From assembly GCA_044221335.1 (NCBI GenBank), contig JBGAPI010000007.1:62001-126000 (forward strand): 64,000 nucleotides of DNA, written 5' to 3'. Shown in pieces: positions 43,691 through 53,338 of the stretch. Each line of letters begins with the position of its first letter. The first letter of the stretch is position 1. The notes below the pieces were generated by a model, which had not been told where the DNA came from, ran no database searches, and saw nothing but the letters and a program-made list of their open reading frames with translations. The position numbers were made by a program, and so were the translations under genes. The DNA is from JBGAPI01 sp044221335 (GTDB lineage: Bacteria > Pseudomonadota > Gammaproteobacteria > Xanthomonadales > Ahniellaceae).

Positions 43691-44808
43691 GCGCGGCGAC
43701 CGCCCGGACCGCCGCCGCAGCGGCGCCGGCGCCCACACGCCTGCGCCGCTTCCTCGGCCGCCCGCTGGCCGCGGCGATCGCCTCCGGTGACGACAACTTC
43801 CATCTGCTGCGACTGCTCGCCGCCAGCCTGGTGGTGTTCGGCCACAGCTGGGCGACCGCGTTCAATCCGGCGCACGACACCGACCCGATCGGGCAGCGGA
43901 CCGGCCTGTTCACCGGCACGGTCGCCGTCGACATGTTCTTCTGGATCAGCGGATTCCTGGTGACGATGAGCTATGCGCGCCGGCAGTCCGCGAAGGACTT
44001 CATGGCGGCGCGGCTGCTGCGCATCTTCCCCGCGCTGATCGTCTGCGTGCTGGCCTCGACGCTGGTGCTGGGACCGTTGACGACGACCCTCAGCGGGTCG
44101 GACTACTTCGCCGCGCCGGCGACCTGGGACTACCTCTCCCACAACCTCCGGCTCGACGACATCCGCTGGACCCTGCCCGGCGTGTTCGCGGGCAACCCCA
44201 AGGCCGGCATCGTCAACGGTTGCCTGTGGACACTGCCCGGCGAGATCCGGATGTACGAATTCGTGCTGATCCTCGGCGTGCTCGGATTCCTGCGCGACGC
44301 GACCGGCTTCTGGTGCGGCCTTTTGCTGCTCGCCGCCGTCGTCTCCGGATGGCCGGACACGGCCTGGCTGCAGCTCGACGAGTACCGCGAGTTCGCCGCC
44401 TTCTTCGCCGCCGGCGCCGCCTGCTGGTTCCACCGCGAACGGATTCCGGTCAGCACCGCGCTGCTGATCGCGCTGGCCGCGCTCGCCGTCGTGTTCGCCG
44501 ACAGCGCGGCCTATCCGGTGCTGCTCCGGGTCGCGATCGGCTACGCGACGCTGTGGCTGGCCTACGGCGCGCGGCTGCCGAAGCTCGACCGAATCGGCGA
44601 CTACTCCTACGGCATCTACCTCTACGGCTTCCCGATGCAGCAGCTGGTCGCGGCGTGGTTCCCGGCCTTGGGCCCATGGACCTCGCTCGTGCTGTCGCTG
44701 CCCCTGTCGCTGGCCTGCGCGGTCGTCTCCTGGCACGGGGTCGAGAAGCCGGCGCAAGCGCTGCGGCGCTTCGTCCGACCAGTCGCCGCGCCCGCCGCGG
44801 CGCCCTGA
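43687..44808 (+). CDS. Acyltransferase-3 (OafA-like) membrane O-acyltransferase
   Basis: The 373-aa protein starts at GTG 43687, which overlaps the previous stop. The family pattern is clear: FHLLRLLAASLVVFGHSWAT with the catalytic His, GTVAVDMFFWISGFLVTMSY, and RLLRIFPALIVCVLAST with the conserved R-x-x-R-I-x-P. The C-terminal helix series includes DRIGDYSYGIYLYGFPMQQ. These enzymes put acetyl or other acyl groups onto sugars such as O-antigen. Coupled to the membrane glycosyltransferase gene, it probably decorates the same glycan. Confidence 0.93.
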   Translation: MSAATARTAAAAAPAPTRLRRFLGRPLAAAIASGDDNFHLLRLLAASLVVFGHSWATAFNPAHDTDPIGQRTGLFTGTVAVDMFFWISGFLVTMSYARRQSAKDFMAARLLRIFPALIVCVLASTLVLGPLTTTLSGSDYFAAPATWDYLSHNLRLDDIRWTLPGVFAGNPKAGIVNGCLWTLPGEIRMYEFVLILGVLGFLRDATGFWCGLLLLAAVVSGWPDTAWLQLDEYREFAAFFAAGAACWFHRERIPVSTALLIALAALAVVFADSAAYPVLLRVAIGYATLWLAYGARLPKLDRIGDYSYGIYLYGFPMQQLVAAWFPALGPWTSLVLSLPLSLACAVVSWHGVEKPAQALRRFVRPVAAPAAAP

Positions 44809-44829
44809 GCGGGCGCCGCGGATCCGGGC

Positions 44830-45987
44830 TCAGGGCGCCGCCGTCGTCGGAACGGTGGGCCCGGCCGTGTAGAGCTGGCGTTCGAGCTCCGGAAGCAGGA
44901 GCTCGGTCAGTCGGCGCTGCGACACCGTGTTCTGGTGGTAGATGTCCCAGTAGGCCGCGCACTCGCGCATCTCGCCGCTGTCTCCGCCGTCGCGGAACAG
45001 GTCGGTCTGGTCGATCACCCGGATCCGGCCTTCCTGCTCCAGCGGCCGCAGCACCGAGCGGACCCAGTCGTGCATGCCGGCGGCGGTGATCCGATCGAGC
45101 CACACGCTGTGGGTCGGCATCAGCAGCACCACCGGCGGCGACTGCCAGTGCAGCCCGGTCAGGATCTGCCGAACCCGATCCTGCAGGATCGCCATGTGCG
45201 GTGGCAGCGGCTGGTCCGCCGGGATGCGGTAGTCCGCGCGCGTCGCCGGAGTCGCGACGGTCGGGCATTGGCGCCGCACCGTGTCGGCTTCGGCGCCGAG
45301 CGCGGCGGCCGTGGCGGCGCAGGTCTCCGGGGTCGACAGGTCGAGCGCGCAGATGTCGCTGGCATGGTCGATCTTCTCGTACAGCGGCAGCTCGGAGGCG
45401 TACTTCCGGAACCACGTCAGCTCGTGGATCCGGACCTGCGGGTGGGCGACCAGGTTGCCGAGGTCCTCGCGATAGCCCGCGAGCAGCGAGCGCGTGCCCC
45501 AGGTGGCGAGGTCCGCGCGCTCGAAGGGCACGTGGACCTGCAACTGCGCCTGGTCCTCCCAGGAGCGGAACGGCGCGACGATGCCGAGTTCGTAGCTGCC
45601 GTTCCCGACGAAGGAGAAGTCCGCGACCGACAGCGCGATCACGCCGCCGCGGACCTCGGGATGGTGGCCGGCGAGCCAGTGCTCGAGCACGCCGAGCGTC
45701 ATCCAATGGGTGCCGGGCATGCTGAGATTGGCGTGGACGTAGCCGTGTGCCTTGGCCGCCGCCGCGATCGCGGCGTGGTCGAGGCCGTTCTCCGGCCGCG
45801 AGCTGCCGAGGGTGACGAAGTCGATCCGCGCGTTGGCCGGGTCGAGCAGGGCGCGCTTCAGCCGGATGCTGGTGCCGGCGTGGCTCGAGGGCAGCGCGAA
45901 CGGCTCCCAGGCGCCGGCACGGAAGGCGATCTCGCAGGCGAGGACGAGCAGCAGCGGCGCCGTCAGCAACAGGAGTTTTCTCAGCAT
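44830..45987 (-). CDS. SGNH/AlgJ-type partner of the MBOAT acyltransferase
   Basis: The 385-aa protein starts MLRKLLLLTAPLLLVLACEI, a signal anchor. DFVTLGSSRPENGLD near residue 55 is a GSSR-type SGNH block I, with NLSMPGTHWMTLG later. VVLLMPTHSVWLD and YWDIYHQN near the C-terminus supply the D-x-x-H-like catalytic positions. Such proteins work with an MBOAT to acylate exopolysaccharides in the periplasm. The gene begins 9 bp after the MBOAT gene, so they are one operon. The exact fold family (AlgJ/AlgX/DltD-like) is inferred from context as well as motifs. Confidence 0.78.
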   Translation of the reverse strand: MLRKLLLLTAPLLLVLACEIAFRAGAWEPFALPSSHAGTSIRLKRALLDPANARIDFVTLGSSRPENGLDHAAIAAAAKAHGYVHANLSMPGTHWMTLGVLEHWLAGHHPEVRGGVIALSVADFSFVGNGSYELGIVAPFRSWEDQAQLQVHVPFERADLATWGTRSLLAGYREDLGNLVAHPQVRIHELTWFRKYASELPLYEKIDHASDICALDLSTPETCAATAAALGAEADTVRRQCPTVATPATRADYRIPADQPLPPHMAILQDRVRQILTGLHWQSPPVVLLMPTHSVWLDRITAAGMHDWVRSVLRPLEQEGRIRVIDQTDLFRDGGDSGEMRECAAYWDIYHQNTVSQRRLTELLLPELERQLYTAGPTVPTTAAP

Positions 45988-45996
45988 GCCGGTCGC

Positions 45997-47397
45997 TCAG
46001 AACTGGAAATAGATGAAGGGCACGGTCCGGTTCGGGGTGAACCAGATCAGCGCCAGCAGCACGCCGGTGGTCACCGCGACGAACAGCGGCCCGCGGCTGG
46101 TCGCGACCCGGCCGGCGAAGTCGAATCGCCCGCTCGCCGCGTGGATCGCCAGCAGCAGCGCGGCCGGCAGCAGGATCGCCTGTGCCGCCTCGGGCGGCAG
46201 CGTGCGAATGGTGGCGATCGCGGACAGCAGGGTCGACGCGGTCGCGAAATCCGGGGCACGGAAGAACACCCAGGCGAAGCACACCAGGTGGAAGGTGACG
46301 AGCCAGCGCAGCAGTCGCGCCGGCCACAGCGTCGGCTCGTTCATTCCCGGCAGGCGTGGCGCCAGCCAGCGCTCGCCGGCGAGGTAGAGGCCGTGCAGTC
46401 CGCCCCAGACCACGAAGTTCCAGCTCGCGCCGTGCCACAGGCCGCCGAGCAGCATGGTGACGATCAGGGCGGCATACGTACGGGTGACGCCATGGCGATT
46501 GCCGCCGAGCGCGATGTAGAGATAGTCGCGCAGCCAGCGCGACAGCGTCATGTGCCAGCGTCGCCAGAACGCCTGCACGGTGATCGCGCCGTAGGGATGG
46601 TCGAAATTCTTCGGGTACTCGAACCCGAGCAGCGCGGCGCAGCCGATCGCGATGTCGGTATAGCCGGAGAAGTCGAAGTAGATCTGCAGCGCGAAGGCAT
46701 AGGTCGCGGCGAGCGCGGACCAGCCGTCCTGACCGGCAGGGTGGGCATAGACGGCGTCGACCAGTGGCGCGAGGTTGTCGGCCAGCACGACCTTCTTCAG
46801 GTAGCCGAACGCGATCAGGGCCAGCGCGCGCTGCACGGTGGCGAAGTCGACCCGGCGCTCGCGGTCGAGCTGGTGGAAGAACTCGGTGTCGCGCACGATC
46901 GGCCCGGACAGCAGCTGCGGGAAGAACGCGACGAACAGCGCGTAGTCCAGCAGGTTGCGCCGGGGCGGCGAGATGCCGCGGTAGACGTCGATGGTGTAGG
47001 ACAGGGACTGGAAGGTGTAGAACGAGATGCCGACCGGCAGAACGATGTCGAGCGGGGACAGGGCGAAGGCGCTGCCGAGCGCCGCGCTCGCGCCGTTGAG
47101 GTTGCCGATCAGCCAGTTGGCGTACTTGAAGAAGCCGAGGAAGACGAGGTTCACGATCACGCTGACCGTCATCAGCGTGCCGGGGCGGCGCACCTTCACC
47201 ATGCCGAGACCGATGCTGTAGTCGACCGCGGTCGAGGCCAGGATCAGGCCGAGGTAGGTCCAGCTCCACTGCCCGTAGAACCAGTAGCTGGCGGCGAGCA
47301 GGAACAGCTTCTGCAGCGTCGCCGCGCCGCGCAGCAGCGTGCTGACCGCCAGCACCACGGCGAAGAAGGCGACGAAGTCGAGTGAGTTGAACAGCAT
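45997..47397 (-). CDS. MBOAT membrane O-acyltransferase (AlgI-like)
   Basis: The 466-aa protein starts MLFNSLDFVAFFAVVLAVST. About eleven helices are visible. LPVGISFYTFQSLSYTIDVY and FFPQLLSGPIVRDTEFFHQL are conserved AlgI/DltB stretches. RRWHMTLSRWLRDYLYIALG lies near the middle, and the catalytic His is in LLGGLWHGASWNFVVWGGLH. The enzyme passes acyl groups across the inner membrane for O-acylation of an exported polymer. Five extra residues are possible if the ATG at 47412 is used. It forms an operon with the downstream SGNH protein. Confidence 0.95.
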   Translation of the reverse strand: MLFNSLDFVAFFAVVLAVSTLLRGAATLQKLFLLAASYWFYGQWSWTYLGLILASTAVDYSIGLGMVKVRRPGTLMTVSVIVNLVFLGFFKYANWLIGNLNGASAALGSAFALSPLDIVLPVGISFYTFQSLSYTIDVYRGISPPRRNLLDYALFVAFFPQLLSGPIVRDTEFFHQLDRERRVDFATVQRALALIAFGYLKKVVLADNLAPLVDAVYAHPAGQDGWSALAATYAFALQIYFDFSGYTDIAIGCAALLGFEYPKNFDHPYGAITVQAFWRRWHMTLSRWLRDYLYIALGGNRHGVTRTYAALIVTMLLGGLWHGASWNFVVWGGLHGLYLAGERWLAPRLPGMNEPTLWPARLLRWLVTFHLVCFAWVFFRAPDFATASTLLSAIATIRTLPPEAAQAILLPAALLLAIHAASGRFDFAGRVATSRGPLFVAVTTGVLLALIWFTPNRTVPFIYFQF

Positions 47398-47505
47398 CTG
47401 GCCGGGGCCCAAAACGGCGGAGTCTAACCTGCACGGGCCCCCGGGACCCTCGCCGGGAACCCCGCGCCGCGGCCGGCCCGGGACTTCCGGCCGGGCCGCC
47501 AGGGC

Positions 47506-48402
47506 TCAGACCCGCTCGATCCAGAAGCTGCCGCCGCCGTAGACGAGGCCGCGCGGGTGGGCGAGCAGGGCGCGGACGCGCTCGGGCCAGCGCCGGCTGG
47601 CGTATTCGCAGCCGAAGCGCACGCGGAAGGCGGTGGAGTGCATCAGCAGTGCCCGCAGCAGGTACTGCTCGTTCCAGCTGCGGTTCTCGGCGATCACCCA
47701 GTCGCGCTTGTACTCGAACGGCAGGAAGACGTCGTGGATGTGTACCCGGACGCCGGGCCGCAGCCGCGGCAGCACCTCGAAGTACAGGTGGTTGACGTCG
47801 CTGCCGGTCTTGGCGACATGGGAAGAGTCGATGAACAGGACGTCGCCGGCCTCGAGACCCGCGAACGCCGCCGGATCGACATCCTGGACCCGCCGGGTCA
47901 GCAGCCGACCGATGCCGGGCACGCCGGCGGCCAGGAAGGGCCGCGGATAAGGCTCGATGCAGGTGATGTCGATGCCGCCGTCGAACCAGCGGCAATTGAC
48001 CTCGGCCATCAGCAGCGAGGAGTAGCCGGAGCCGACCTCGATGATCCGCCGCGGCCGCCAGTGCCGCAGCAGGACGAAGAGGCTGCGCGAGTCGAGCCAG
48101 CTGAACTGGGAGTTGCGGGTGTAGTAGCGGCCGTCCGCGTCGTCGCCGTGCTCGGGGAAGTCGTAGTCCGGCAGGTAGGTCCGGAACGCGACGTCCAGCA
48201 GGTCGACGTGGCCGTCGTCGTCGAGGTCGATGCCGAGCAGCCGCGGATGCTCCGGCCACAGCCGATCGGCGTCGTCGACGCAGGTGGAGGGGTCGACGAT
48301 CGGCGAATAGAAGTGCCCCGGCGGGTGAGGGATGGGGACTCTCGCGCCCCGGTCGTCGCACGTTCCTTGGGAATTCGCTGCGGAGTCCGTGGCCGGGTCC
48401 AT
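47506..48402 (-). CDS. Class I SAM-dependent methyltransferase
   Basis: The 298-aa protein has a Rossmann-type SAM-binding core with IIEVGSGYSSLLMAEV near residue 120, acidic residues after the second strand (ITCIEPYPRP), and DVLFIDSSHVAKTGSDVNHL in the next part. This resembles Methyltransf_24 enzymes found in glycan clusters. The N-terminal 100 residues form an extra domain with DLDDDGHVDLLDVAF, similar in look to a Ca-binding loop or dockerin. Acceptor unknown. It probably belongs to the surface-glycan cluster ending with the MBOAT pair. Confidence 0.85.
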   Translation of the reverse strand: MDPATDSAANSQGTCDDRGARVPIPHPPGHFYSPIVDPSTCVDDADRLWPEHPRLLGIDLDDDGHVDLLDVAFRTYLPDYDFPEHGDDADGRYYTRNSQFSWLDSRSLFVLLRHWRPRRIIEVGSGYSSLLMAEVNCRWFDGGIDITCIEPYPRPFLAAGVPGIGRLLTRRVQDVDPAAFAGLEAGDVLFIDSSHVAKTGSDVNHLYFEVLPRLRPGVRVHIHDVFLPFEYKRDWVIAENRSWNEQYLLRALLMHSTAFRVRFGCEYASRRWPERVRALLAHPRGLVYGGGSFWIERV

Positions 48403-48590
48403 GGCGTCGCTCGTTCCTGACGATTCTTGACAACGCGCTGGCGGAGCCCCGATCCGATCAGCGTTGGGAGAGTCGTCGGGGGTTCCAGGATGTTCGCCTC
48501 GCGTTGCGCCAGCGTTCTCCGAGGCAACGGCGGGATTGCGGCATGGATCGCAGCTGCGAGCGCCCCGTCCTCAAACTTCGGGAGAAGACC

Positions 48591-51500
48591 ATGAATCGCT
48601 CGTCCAGGCTGCGGACACTGCGCGCCGCACTCACGTGTTTCGCGGCGCTGGCGGCCGGCGGCGCCGGAGCCACCACCTACACGGTCAACGACGCCGGGAA
48701 CCTTCCCGACTCGAACACCAACGACAACACCTGCAGCACGGCGACGCCGGCCAACGGCACGTCGTGCACGCTGCGTGCGGCGATCCAGGAGGCCAACGCC
48801 CACGCCGGCCCCCACGTCATCAAGTTCGCGCCCGCGGTCCTGAAGGTGGTGCTGGTCAACGGCAGCCTGCCGACGGCGACGGCGCCGATCACCTTCGACG
48901 GCACCACCGTCAACGCGCTGTCCGGAGGCCGCGTCGAGATCGACGGCGGCGGCGTGTTCGGCTGCTTCTCGCTCGCCGACACCACGACGGCGGTCAACAA
49001 CAAGGGCGCGACCGGGTCGGTCATCAAGAACTTCGTGATCCGCCATTGCAGCGGCAACGGCATCGACCTGTCCGGCCAGGGCTATACGATCACCGGCAAC
49101 CGCATCGGCACCAACGTCAAGGGCGACAGCAATTCCAGCGCCGCCGACGCCAACAGCGGCCATGGCATCGCGGTCTCCGGCACGGTGCCTCTTCCGGGCG
49201 CCGTCCCCAACCTGCAGTCCCTGCTGGCGACCCTGCCCGACGCCTTCGCCGGCGTGCAGGCGCTGCAGGGCACCCTGCAGGCCGCGCTGACCGCGCTGGC
49301 CAATCCGACGCTGATCGCCGGGAACCTGGTGTCCGGCAACAACAGCAACGGCATCGACCTGACCGCGCAGGGCACGGTCAACGTGATCATCACCGGCAAC
49401 ATCATCGGCCTGTCGCAGGACGGCCTGTCCAAGGTCGGCAACGGCCGCGGCGGCTCCGGCGGCGCGGGATCGCAGTCCGGCGTGCACATCGGCGGCACCG
49501 CCTACGGCAACTTCGTCGGTCCGGGCAACATCATCAGCGGCAATCCCGGCAACGGCATCACGCTCGATCCGGGCGCGGTCATCCTGCCGAACTTCATCGC
49601 CGGCAACCTCATCGGCCTCGGCAGCGCGCCGACCGACGTCGGCAACGGCAACAACGGCATCTACATCGACACCACGCCGAAGACGCAGGGCGCCGGCGCC
49701 CAGAACCCGACCGGCATCTCCGCGATCATCGGTCCGGGCAACACCATCAGCGACAACGACAGCACCGCGCCGTCGAACGATCTCGACTTCGAGAACAACG
49801 ACACCGCCGGCGGCGTGATCATCACCAGCAACAGCTCCAAGGTCCGGCTGTTCGGCAACGTCATCGGCCTCGCCACCTTCCCGGCAGGCAGCACGCCGCT
49901 CGGCCAGCTCAACTACGGCAACAGCGGCAACGGCGTCGTGGTGACGACCTCGAACAACGACATCAGCTACAACCTCATCCTGTCGAACGGCCGCCACGGC
50001 ATCCTGGTGCGCGGCTCCGGCGTCTCCGGCAACACGATCAAGGGCAACTACATCGGCGTGTCGGTGCCGACCGGCCTCGACGCGGTCATCGGCCTCGGCA
50101 ACAGCGGCGACGGCATCCACATCGACGCCGCCAGCAGCACCACCATCGGCGGCTCGGGCATGAACGACGCCAACGTGATCGCCGCCAACGGCCGCAACGG
50201 CATCGCGCTGCGCAACGGCTCGTCCAGCAACGGCTACGCCAACCTGATGCAGCGCAACCAGGTCTACGGCAACGCGCGCGGCACGCCCGGCATCGGCATC
50301 GACCTCGAGCACCCGAACAACCAGGCCGACGGCCTGGCGACGCTCGACAATCCCGGCATCAACTACGCCAACTACGACCAGCACCGCCCGTCGATCTGCG
50401 GCAGCGGCAACGATCCGCTCAACTGCAGCAACGGCAAAGGGCCGCTGTACGACGGCAGTTCCACGTCGGTGCAGTGGTCGGTGTTCGCCCGCCACAACGC
50501 CAACAAGGACATCCGCATCGAGTTCTTCGCGCTGCCGGCCAACGGCAACGGCATGAAGTTCCTCGGCGACGCGACCTTCTCCACCGACGTCAACGGCCTG
50601 CCGACCGGGCCCGGTTGCTCCGGCGGCATCTGCACCAGCAGCACCGGCGTCGGCACCGACACCACCGGCATGCAGATCGTCGCGACCACCACCGACCTGA
50701 TGCTCGCCGACGTGCCGCCGACCGGCGACCAGCCGAACCCGAACCCGCTGTCGCCGATCAACAACACCTCCGAGTTCTCCGATCCGGTGGTCGCCGTGCG
50801 CAAGCTCGCCATCACCACCATGGCGCCGCTGCCCGGCGGCGCGACCAATGCCAGCTACAACCTGACCTTCGGCGCGATCGGCGGCAGCGGCACCTACATC
50901 AACTGGCAGACGACCAGCGGCAACCTGCCGACCGGGCTCGCGCTCAATCCGAACAGCGGCCAGCTGTCCGGCACCGCGACTGCGGCCGGCACCTTCAACT
51001 TCACCGTGCAGGTGACCGACAGCGTCGGCAACCAGGCGGTGGCCGGGTTCTCGATCACCATCACCCAGACCCCGCCGCTGACCATCACCACGCCGTCGCC
51101 GCTGCCGAACGGCACCCAAGGCACGGCCTATTCCCAGCAGTTCGCAGCGACCGGCGGCAACGGCGCCGCCGGCAACTGGCAGGTGATGACCGGCAACCTG
51201 CCGCAGGGCCTTGCGATCGCGCCGGCGAGCGGCCTGTTGTCCGGAACGCCGGCCGAGGTTGGCACCTTCAGCTTCAACCTGCAGGTGACCGACCAGCAGC
51301 CGACGACGGCGATCCGCGCCTACTCGCTGACGATCGTGCCGCCGCCGGTGCCGCTGGCGATCACCACCGCCTCGCCGCTGCCCGGCGCCAACCAGAACGT
51401 CAGCTATTCGACGAGCTTCGCCGCGACCGGCGGCAGCGGCATCTACACGAACTGGAGCGTCGCGCAGGGCACCAGCCTGCCGGCTGGCCTGTCGCTGGAC

Positions 51501-52994
51501 GGTGCGACCGGAGTGCTGTCCGGCAAGCCGACCGGCTCGGGCAGCGCCAACTTCACGATCCGGGTGACCGACAGCAAGGGCGCCAGTGCCACCAAGGCCT
51601 TCACGCTGACCATCACGGCGCAGCCGGTGCAGCCGGCGCCGGTCCTCAACGTCACCCCGAGCGAGATCGACTTCGGCAACGTCAATGTCGGCAAGTCGTC
51701 GACCATCAACGTGCTGCTGACCAACGTCAGTCCTGACCCGACGCCGCTGATCATCCGTCCGTCGAGCAGCCCGGTGTTCGTCACCGGCGTCGGCACCTGC
51801 CCGAGTTCGCTGAACGCGGGACAGTCGTGCTTCATGACCGTCACCTTCACGCCGACCGCCGGTGGCGGCACCGTCTACACCGGCAGCAGCGCGATCTGCA
51901 GCGCCACGTTCGGGATTCCGCCGAACGTCTTCTGCTTCAACCTGCTGGGCGGCAGCAGCTACGTGATCGGCGTACTCAGCTTCAAGGGCACCGGTAGCGG
52001 CACGCTGGCGCAGGTCTCGCCGCGACGGATCGACTTCGGCAGCCAGGTGCTCGCGTCGCAGACCAACGTCAGCGTCGCGGTCACCAACAACACCGGGGCC
52101 ACGATCAATCTGTCGACGAGCGCGCTGTCGAACCCGGCGCAGTTCTCGATCCCGAGCAACGGCTGCGGTGCAACGCTCGCCGCCAACGCGAGCTGCACGG
52201 TGACCTTCCGCTACTCGCCGAACCTGGTCGGGGCGGCCAGCTCGGCGGCGCGGATCACCGTCAGCAACGCGAGCTCGTCCGAGAACTACGACATCTCCCT
52301 CGCCGGAACCGGCGTCCTGGCCGGCCCGGCCACCTTCACCGCGCCGATGCTGCTCGACTTCGGGCGGGTGCAGGTGGGCGGCTCGTCGACCATCTCGGTG
52401 AACACGGTGAACGCCTCGGGTGTGACGCTGGCCGTGACCGCCTCGCCGTTCGTCGGCTCCGATGCGACCACCTGGTCGGTGACGCCGTTCGCCGCCTGCG
52501 TATCGCTCGCCAACGGCGCCAGCTGCCGCGACGACTACAAGTTCAGCCCGCGACTGTCCGGCACGGCGTCGATCAACACCGAACTCACCGCGAGCGGTTC
52601 CGGCGTCAACCAGAACATCCCGCTCGCGCTGACCGGCGTCGGCGTCGGCAGCCTGGTCACGGTCGCGCCGCAGCGCCTCGACTTCGGCAACCTGCCGATC
52701 GTCTCGACCGGCATCGGCCAGGTGGTGGTGACGAACACCAGCCTGACGTCGGTGACGCTGTCGATGTCCTCCGCCACGCCGTTCACGATGAGCACGAACT
52801 GCGGCGCGACCGTGGCCTCCGGGGCGAGCTGCACGGTGAACTTCTTCTACAGCGCCACGCTGACCACGCCGACCGGTCCGGTGAGTTCGCAGGCGACCAT
52901 CGCCTTCGACAACGGCGCCGGCACGACTCAGCTGACCCGGGTCAACCTGATCGCGAACATCGTCGACAACCTGTTCAACGACGGCTTTGAGTGA
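48591..52994 (+). CDS. Giant secreted beta-helix/Ig/ASH-repeat protein with DGFE C-terminus
   Basis: The 1467-aa protein has a signal peptide (LRAALTCFAALAAGGAGATT). A CSLREA-like segment CTLRAAIQEANAHAG follows, then a right-handed parallel beta-helix of about 450 residues with many N-G-I and I-x-G-N turns (NGIDLTAQGTVNVIITGNII). Three putative Ig modules of the He_PIG type start near 738, 829 and 921, with ITTxxPLPxG and a SGTxxxxGTxxFxVxVTD pattern. Four ASH/choice-of-anchor-D modules start near 1018, 1140, 1251 and 1356, with the DFGxxxVG motif. It ends LFNDGFE. GGGAGAAGACC is a good binding site. It is likely cell-surface or exported and may bind or cut a polysaccharide. Confidence 0.92.
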   Translation: MNRSSRLRTLRAALTCFAALAAGGAGATTYTVNDAGNLPDSNTNDNTCSTATPANGTSCTLRAAIQEANAHAGPHVIKFAPAVLKVVLVNGSLPTATAPITFDGTTVNALSGGRVEIDGGGVFGCFSLADTTTAVNNKGATGSVIKNFVIRHCSGNGIDLSGQGYTITGNRIGTNVKGDSNSSAADANSGHGIAVSGTVPLPGAVPNLQSLLATLPDAFAGVQALQGTLQAALTALANPTLIAGNLVSGNNSNGIDLTAQGTVNVIITGNIIGLSQDGLSKVGNGRGGSGGAGSQSGVHIGGTAYGNFVGPGNIISGNPGNGITLDPGAVILPNFIAGNLIGLGSAPTDVGNGNNGIYIDTTPKTQGAGAQNPTGISAIIGPGNTISDNDSTAPSNDLDFENNDTAGGVIITSNSSKVRLFGNVIGLATFPAGSTPLGQLNYGNSGNGVVVTTSNNDISYNLILSNGRHGILVRGSGVSGNTIKGNYIGVSVPTGLDAVIGLGNSGDGIHIDAASSTTIGGSGMNDANVIAANGRNGIALRNGSSSNGYANLMQRNQVYGNARGTPGIGIDLEHPNNQADGLATLDNPGINYANYDQHRPSICGSGNDPLNCSNGKGPLYDGSSTSVQWSVFARHNANKDIRIEFFALPANGNGMKFLGDATFSTDVNGLPTGPGCSGGICTSSTGVGTDTTGMQIVATTTDLMLADVPPTGDQPNPNPLSPINNTSEFSDPVVAVRKLAITTMAPLPGGATNASYNLTFGAIGGSGTYINWQTTSGNLPTGLALNPNSGQLSGTATAAGTFNFTVQVTDSVGNQAVAGFSITITQTPPLTITTPSPLPNGTQGTAYSQQFAATGGNGAAGNWQVMTGNLPQGLAIAPASGLLSGTPAEVGTFSFNLQVTDQQPTTAIRAYSLTIVPPPVPLAITTASPLPGANQNVSYSTSFAATGGSGIYTNWSVAQGTSLPAGLSLDGATGVLSGKPTGSGSANFTIRVTDSKGASATKAFTLTITAQPVQPAPVLNVTPSEIDFGNVNVGKSSTINVLLTNVSPDPTPLIIRPSSSPVFVTGVGTCPSSLNAGQSCFMTVTFTPTAGGGTVYTGSSAICSATFGIPPNVFCFNLLGGSSYVIGVLSFKGTGSGTLAQVSPRRIDFGSQVLASQTNVSVAVTNNTGATINLSTSALSNPAQFSIPSNGCGATLAANASCTVTFRYSPNLVGAASSAARITVSNASSSENYDISLAGTGVLAGPATFTAPMLLDFGRVQVGGSSTISVNTVNASGVTLAVTASPFVGSDATTWSVTPFAACVSLANGASCRDDYKFSPRLSGTASINTELTASGSGVNQNIPLALTGVGVGSLVTVAPQRLDFGNLPIVSTGIGQVVVTNTSLTSVTLSMSSATPFTMSTNCGATVASGASCTVNFFYSATLTTPTGPVSSQATIAFDNGAGTTQLTRVNLIANIVDNLFNDGFE

Positions 52995-53082
52995 TGCGGC
53001 CGCGGGCCGCATCGCTCCGCCGATGATGGGGCGCGCGCTGCGCGACGCCCCCTCCCTCTCTCCCGCGCTCCGCGGGGGAGAG
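52993..53082. repeat. Two palindromes after the beta-helix gene
   Basis: GATGCGGCC-gcg-GGCCGCATC at 52993-53013 overlaps the stop codon. CCCTCTCTCCCGCG faces CGCGGGGGAGAGGG at 53052-53082 with one mismatch. The first is a likely terminator-like stem without a T-run. The second is of the common CCCTCTCCC intergenic type. Confidence 0.6.
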
Positions 53083-53338
53083 GGAACCGGGTGAGCGGGG
53101 TGCTCGTCCCGCCGGTCTGATCCCGATTGCTTCCTTCACCTCGCAGCGTTCCGTGGGACCGAACGGCCCGGCGTCATGACTCCGACATGGCGTCGGGCCG
53201 CTTCGTTCCTGGCGGGGCGGCAGGCCCCGGCAATGAAGCCGTTGTCATCGCCTCGCCATCGGGGCTCGCGTCCCTCCCGAACGGGACCTGCGTTAGAATC
53301 CGCGCCCTCCCGCCGGTCCCGGATGTCCGAGAGTCGCC
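53083..53338. other. Gap ahead of the LPS gene cluster
   Basis: No gene is supported. TAGAAT at 53295 may be the -10 of the zinc-finger gene. Short GC-rich frames here have no conserved content. Confidence 0.45.

Noticed and set aside
48900..50300. CRISPR-like periodic repeats
   Set aside because: The recurring GGCAACGGCATC-type words are codons for N-G-I turns of the beta-helix and are imperfect and in frame, not direct repeats with spacers.
48009..53012. 1667-codon open frame antisense to the beta-helix gene
   Set aside because: It mirrors a GC-rich coding gene with regular third-position G/C, has a low-complexity Arg/Ala/Val composition and no domain. The sense protein has clear domains and a binding site.
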